DNA of 64,000 bases from Anas platyrhynchos. Lineage: Eukaryota > Chordata > Aves > Anseriformes > Anatidae. The notes beneath the pieces are model-generated. The model was given only the letters and a program-made list of their open reading frames with translations, ran no database searches and was not told where the DNA came from. Of this stretch, positions 58,265 to 64,000 are shown one piece after another. The stretch is taken from positions 3,966,501 through 4,030,500 of the forward strand of contig NC_092606.1 in the NCBI RefSeq assembly GCF_047663525.1, read 5' to 3'. Positions within the stretch are counted from its first letter, which is position 1; each line of letters begins with the position of its first letter. The position numbers and the translations under genes are program-made.

Positions 58265-61200
58265 CTAGAGCCCACCGAGTTGGTCAGGGCTCTGATTCCC
58301 ATTCAGAGTAGGGCTAGATAATGATTTCCTGGAACTGGACCTGAGGAGACAAGCAAGGATGACAGAAAAGGCAAGCAGGCTATTTCTGTTTCAGGAGGCA
58401 ACACAGAGAAGAGGTTCCCAGCCAGGCCTTACCACACCTTACCACAAAGGCTGTCACACCTAAAGCTCCAATTCTCAGTTTCACGAGGCTCTGGAGCCCT
58501 TGGAGCTGTCCCAATTCCATCTGCAGTCATTACGAACTGACAGTGCAAGGCCATTTATAGACCAACCATGATACAGCAGCTTCCCTCGTTTCCCAGCTAA
58601 CTGCAGCAATGAATGAGGGAGGGAGAAACTTGGCTAAACTCATTTGGAGGAATATAATTTCCTGGAACTGGCTTTTGTTTGCCATTAAAGTTTACTGCGT
58701 TCCCGTATCTCCTCCTATTTCTATTAGTCATGACAATAAAGCCATTACATTTAAACAGAAAAGCCAAGCCTCCTTACTTTACTTCCTCATACTTCTTGCC
58801 TCGATAAAAGTTACTCTTTTTAATCAGATACAGCAGCACCAGGTCGCAAAAGAAAGCTCCCTGCAAAACAAACAAACAAACAAACAAAAAACAGAAAGAA
58901 TTCATCATGGCCTGTAACAATGACATTTGTCATGGAGCAAACCCATCTCCCCACAGGGACACTGCTGTCCCCCACCCCAAACTCCCCCAGGCTGCATAAC
59001 ATGCAACGAGCTCTCCTCCTGGGTAATGTGCTGGGCCTGCAGTTACTCATCCTTGCGCCAAATTCCCTTTGATGCCTTTGTTTTGTCCCTAGGTGCCTAG
59101 ATCTTTCAGAAAAGGCATCATGCAGACAGAGCTGACAGGTGAGCTACTAAACACTAGAATATCTCAGCTCAAGAGCTAATGCATAATTAGAATTGGAGGG
59201 CAGGCATGGAAAAAAACTCTGCCTGGGGTATTTTATGGCCAGCAGGGTGTAGTAATTGAGTACATCACAGTTGTCACAGTGTTTGCCCTTTCCATGGTAA
59301 CAGAGCTGAAATCAGCCAGCACAGTTCAGGTTTTTTACTCTACCATGTTTTATCTCAAAGTAGAGAAGGATATGTTCAGATCTAAATTACAATGAACGTT
59401 AAAGAAGAATAATTTGTAGGAGACTACAAGATACAAATGCCTTTAGGACAGGACACAGACATACACCTGACTGAGCAGCCAAAGTAGCAAAGCCTCTGCT
59501 GGAGAAAACGCAAACAAATGGTCGCATTTTATCCCTCTAACAGCTAAATGACAGATCGGGGTCCCAATATGTTACTGTAACAAAATACACCAACTTACCG
59601 CCCCCATGAGAGCAAGCCCTGAACCGATATTGATAACGGTGGGAATGATGTTAAATTTCCCTGCCTAAAAGAAAAACGGGTCATGAAATATTCAGTGAAA
59701 GCACAATCCAAGAAACAAACTTAAGGGTGTGGTATTACACAGGGGAAGCTACTAGTGCCTGTGGGTGTGTTTTGTTAGCAAGCAGCGAGCACAACCACAG
59801 AAAAATTTGCAGTGAACAATTTTAGAGGCTAACAGTCTGTCTGTGTCTCAGCGCCAACTGCTCATGGCTGCATTTCTGTACTTGCGTCATCTCTGGATTA
59901 GGCGTCTCTTTCTCCAGCACATGCACGTGGAAATCAAGTCTCCGGGGAAAAATTGCATCTGCTGGACTTTACATGAGACTGTTTTTAGGTGTAAGAGATG
60001 CAGACGGCTGACCTTGACCTTGTCCGCACTCCAGGTCATCTCCTGTCTTATGCAGGGTTAGCTCCACATAGATAAATGGCAAGAGCTCTTTCCTACAACA
60101 AGCCAGAGAAGCTGTTCTCATCCCAAAGCTGCCCTTTCACTGAGAAGTGTCTCCCCCCTTCTCCCACTCCCACTCCAGGCTAAGAAATACTCTGGCCTGG
60201 AACCTCACCTTGCCATTCACCATCACATCAAAACGGATTCCATATGCTTTAAAGAGTGTCCGGTAGTCAACCCCGTTAGCATCCCGGTAATATTTGGCAA
60301 ACCTGGAACGGAACAATGCCAATTTTAACTCCATCATCTGTCCCCACACACAAGAACCCATCCGAGTTCACCCATCTGTTCAAACGGATCTATTCCTCTA
60401 TCAAAACCAGCTTTATCTTTCAAGCCTGGTTCCCACACCAAGTCTCCCAGTGCCAATCAAGTCAGGCACTTCTCAGCGTGTTTCTTAGCTGATGGTATCA
60501 GAAAGCCACTCAGACTGGGAAGCATCTACATGTGGTTATAGCAGAGGTGCAGCTTCTCTGGACGTTCCTTTCCCATTGCCATGTGGAATATGGAAAAGAA
60601 ACATACTGCAACAGGGATATCATGGCCTGAACCTATGGGTCTTGCTGGCAGTTAATTGACTGGGAATCAGGCAGAGGAGCAGTGGGTAGTACTGGTTATG
60701 AAGGAACTGGCAGAGGTCATAAATGATCTTGGTTTTCAAGCTGGAAATTACAGCGCATGCATCAGGAATCTGGTGCAGGCAGCACACGGAGGATAATTGC
60801 TTGGGCAAGTGCCTGGAAAGTGAGGAGCTTGCCATGGGCATGACTCCCTCCCTCCTTCCTTCCCTCCCCTGAAGCAGCGTGCCTGGCTGGGGCAGTGCCT
60901 GGCACAGTCCAGTCTGGTACTACCTCGCTGCAAACCTCCAGCACCAGTGAGTCAGACCAGCTCAGCCCGACTGCAGGTACTGCATCACATTCTCCTCTTT
61001 ACTCACCTGAAGTTGTACCCAGAAGAGATGGACTTTTCTGCAAACTTGTTATCCAGCCGGCTAAAAGAATAGTGAGGATTACATTCAGAAGGGGCTTTAT
61101 CAAGATCACAGTTCCATTCAATCTGAATTCCTATCACACCACCCTTAACGAAAGAGAGAGACAGTGTGAGTTTTTTAAGCTTAGTTCAACCAGTCTGTCT

Positions 61201-63873
61201 TCAACTTTGTCAGACCCTAGGGCAAGTTTTCCCTGGGAACAAGAACAGATGCATTTCTGGACACACGACTGTGGACAGACTAAGCCTACGATAATAATCA
61301 CATTACTCTTCACACAACCCTAGTTTTGCTTGTGCTGGGATCCCAGGAGGTGGCTTCCCATCCCGATTTCATTAAGTGCCTATAACATACTTCAGTGGAG
61401 AAGACGCTCTTTAATGCGGGGATAAAGGTCACAAGTGTGAAAGCCAGCACAAAGCCTGCACTCCTCACCCCATGCTCCCCAGGATGCCTCAGACTGACTC
61501 CATCTCCCTGCCCTGTGCTACAGCCAGGTTGCCGTCTGGTTGACGTTGCAGCTCCTGACATCCCTGCAGAAATGGGCCTGTGAACCTGGCTCTCCCCACA
61601 AAGGCAACCTTATGGGGTGTTTCCAGAGCAGGGGGAGCACCGCTGACATCCCAGGGTTCTGGGTCTAAGCCAGTGGTTTAGTAATCTTGAGCAGCGTTTT
61701 CTAAGCAGCCCTAAATAACAGAAACCTGACCCAAGCATCTCTTCCAGAGGACCTACACTGCCCTGCTTCCCATTCCCTGGGAACAGGATAAATGGGACCA
61801 GTGTGATTTTAAGAAACAGCATTATTTCTTGCAAGCCTGGTTGGGAGGCAGATCCCTGGGCCTCACAGCCACCCAGTGAGCAGTACAGCGAGCTGGAAAA
61901 ACACACTCCTACCTCCAAAGCCATTTCATGGAAGTCGCTCCCGGCCCATCTGACGATGTTCCCCAGGAGGAAGATGGGGCAGTAGGGATGCTCCGTGCTG
62001 TAGCGGCAGCTTTTCAGGTAGGACTCGTTGTCGGTTACCAGCACGTTCATCCTGCATGTGGGAAGAGGGGAAGCCATCTTGTGTCCCTCTTTGCTTGCCT
62101 ACACAGCCTACACCCCCAAGGCTGCAGAGACAAAAGGTTTCTTCAGCATCCCACAAGCAGAACAGAAATGGCACCTTGCCACCAGCTATTCTTTTTTTTT
62201 TTTTTGTCACCCTGTGAGCTTCTCTACTGCTGGCCTAGGGAAAGCAGTCGGCTCACACAAAAAGGCTAGCTGGGCACTGGGTCAGCTGAATCTGGGTTCA
62301 AAGAAGGCCTTGCGTGGAGCAGGCTGATAGAGGACTCCAGGACCATTTGCTCTTCTTAAGTTAACAAATAAGGGTACTAGAAATGTCTAGCTGAGCCCAG
62401 CAGAACAGCAAAACCACACTTCCTTCTACACCCTCTTTCCGTCTTATTGTAGCAAGAGTTGCAGCAGCAAACGCAAACAGATTCATTTTTATGGAAGAGG
62501 AGGAATATCTGGGAGCAGAAGCAGCTCAGAAACCTGACTATGCACTGTCTGAGGAACAGCTCCGTTGCCTTAGGAGCATTCCCCAGCTGCATCCCATGCT
62601 GTAGGAGCCACCACAGACCACGTTTGGTGATGGATAACCTTATCAACTTACTCTCACACAGTCTGTGCCTCAGAAGAGGAAACATTAACTTTCCCATCCT
62701 ATCCCTCGTGCAGGAGAAGGACAATGGAGCAAATCAGGATTACTGGCTCTGTGATGGAGAGGATACGGGGACCTCCGAGCACCTGCACTTACTTGGAGAA
62801 CTTGAACTTGGGGAACCGGATCGAGTTCTTGATATAAACAGTGAAGTTTTCTGCGCTGGCAAGAAGTGGTTTCCTGGAAGAGAAAGGTTTGTTCCACATT
62901 AAATTTTGTACTCTGTGCACATGTTTAACTGGAACTGCCATTTAAGAAACAGCTAGGTACCATCCTGTGGTGCTTCTGCAGGGTGCATCCTCTGCTCAGA
63001 GCTTAGAGCTTCAGCAGCCAGATTCTGCACTTCCACAGCCAGATCCCAGCTCTGCCCTTTCCCTGGCAGACAAGCCACTCACCCCACACTGCCAGCAAGC
63101 TGTTAGTGAGGAGCATGCAGGCTGAGAGGGAGCACTGAGAGCTGGACACAGCCCTGGGATAGCCAGTGAGCAAAGCAGGGGGAGCAGAGGACCAGTCCCG
63201 CTGAGGGCCGAGCAGAGCTCCCTCCTGCACTGGAATAGCTGACATTCAAGCAGACATCCAAGCAGAGAGAACCCAGACACTGCCCTGAATGACACACAAG
63301 CCAAGCAACTTGAGCTTGGAAACAGCATAGGACAGCCACATACTTGGGCTTGGATCTTTTCTCCACTGGGCACCAGGCCAATATCTCGCAAGTCCCTCTG
63401 ATGCTGTCCCTTTCTTTCAAACAACGGCCAGTCTTAACTCCTGCAGCACAGACAGCACAGAAATGGTCACACAGAGCAGCCGCTGCCTCGCCTTGCCTAC
63501 AGGGTAAATGAAAATCATGCTTTTCACCGCCACCCTAAGCCCTCCTCCCTGCTGTGAAAGGGCCCCTCGGCTGGAACAACCACTCTCTTGTTGCTTCTCT
63601 GAGCAGCCTGGGGTTCTTTTGGTCTAGCCATCACAGAGCTGTAAACAAGGCAAAAATCGTAATGAAAGATAGTGAAGAAAATAAAGTTATAGCTGCTCTC
63701 TGAAATCAGAGATCTGTGGGGTTGTAAACCAGGCCGATGTCTCTGAAGAAACCTGCCTCTACCAGAAACAGTTCAGAAGGAGGTCCCCCTTCCTTACCGT
63801 TGCCAGCCACCACTGCTTGCCCGGCCGGGCAGTCCCCATCCTTGTAACACAGGGCATCAGGAATGCTGGCACT
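58265..63873 (-). CDS. P2RX5: P2RX5, ATP-gated channel, exons 4-12 (partial)
   Basis: P2X-family trimeric cation channel opened by extracellular ATP (plasma membrane). Nine minus-strand exons are visible: 63873-63798, 63440-63344, 62873-62793, 62051-61913, 61143-61007, 60302-60209, 59664-59599, 58860-58778, 58340-58265. They give 849 nt, i.e. 282 residues plus TAG, all in phase. Exons 1-3 (N terminus, TM1, first ATP-contact lysines) lie past the right edge. Visible hallmarks: Cys-rich ectodomain ([20 protein letters not shown]), IRWAGSDF-like [22 protein letters not shown], the ATP-site [21 protein letters not shown], and TM2 with [10 protein letters not shown]. The 66-bp exon 59664-59599 encodes [22 protein letters not shown] and is intact. 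After YEEVK the tail is short ([14 protein letters not shown] and ten more residues). Confidence 0.96.
58864..58890. repeat. (CAAA)n microsatellite at a P2RX5 acceptor
   Basis: About five to six CAAA units, i.e. (TTTG)n on the P2RX5 sense strand, directly before the acceptor ttttgcag of the exon 58860-58778. The repeat serves as that exon's pyrimidine tract. Confidence 0.8.
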
Positions 63874-64000
63874 CTGCAAAGTGGAAGAGGACAGAAGTGA
63901 GACCTGTGACAGGACACAAGGCAGCAGCAGAGCTGCGCACATTTCACTGCACAAACAAGCTGAGGAAGCACCTGGGCAGGCAGGAGAGGAGAGGGCAGGC
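63874..64000 (-). other. P2RX5: P2RX5 intron 3 (partial)
   Basis: Sequence between the exon 4 acceptor and the right edge. No exon 3 similarity is seen. Confidence 0.6.

Overview
This window is nuclear DNA from a vertebrate, almost certainly a bird and most likely chicken (Gallus gallus) or a close galliform. The evidence is spliced protein-coding genes with GT-AG introns, two CR1 LINE fragments (the characteristic bird retroposon), CpG-island promoters, and a reconstructed TRPV1 whose exons join to exactly 843 codons and whose sequence I recognise as the chicken protein. Gene order and orientation match human 17p13.2: TRPV3(-) TRPV1(-) SHPK(-) CTNS(+) TAX1BP3(-) EMC6(+) P2RX5(-).

Layout. 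1-3.4 kb: the first two coding exons of TRPV3, which continues past the left edge. 3.4-18.9 kb: gene-poor TRPV3/TRPV1 spacer with simple repeats and a CR1 tail. 18.95-28.5 kb: complete TRPV1 coding region in 15 coding exons, with a probable non-coding 5' exon near 29.4-29.6 kb. 29.6-31.9 kb: spacer. 31.9-40.9 kb: complete SHPK (7 exons, 469 codons). 40.9-41.7 kb: CpG-rich divergent SHPK/CTNS promoter. 42.0-49.4 kb: complete CTNS coding region (10 coding exons, 382 codons). 51.8-53.8 kb: complete TAX1BP3 (4 exons, 124 codons), convergent with CTNS. 53.8-54.2 kb: divergent CpG-island promoter. 54.2-54.6 kb: EMC6 (single coding exon, 112 codons). 58.3-63.9 kb: the last nine coding exons of P2RX5; the first exons lie past the right edge.

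Functionally the window holds three cation-channel genes (two tandem TRPV thermo-channels and an ATP-gated P2X channel), a lysosomal cystine exporter, a heptose kinase feeding the pentose phosphate pathway, a single-PDZ scaffold and an ER membrane-insertase subunit. They share a conserved neighbourhood, not a pathway.

I found no mobile system, CRISPR array, operon or other undescribed machinery; this is an ordinary conserved vertebrate block. The observations most worth checking are: the residues in TRPV1 that explain bird insensitivity to capsaicin; a stop-free in-frame TRPV1 intron; a changed C-terminal lysosomal sorting motif and a GC-AG 90-bp intron in CTNS; a poly(A) signal overlapping the SHPK stop codon; a local direct duplication around the last SHPK exon; CLEAR-like and paired ZNF143-like sites at the CTNS promoter; and an intact P2RX5 exon 10.

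All exon boundaries were read by eye from splice consensus, reading phase and remembered family similarity; no alignment was run. Every multi-exon gene that is complete here joins without a frameshift or an internal stop.
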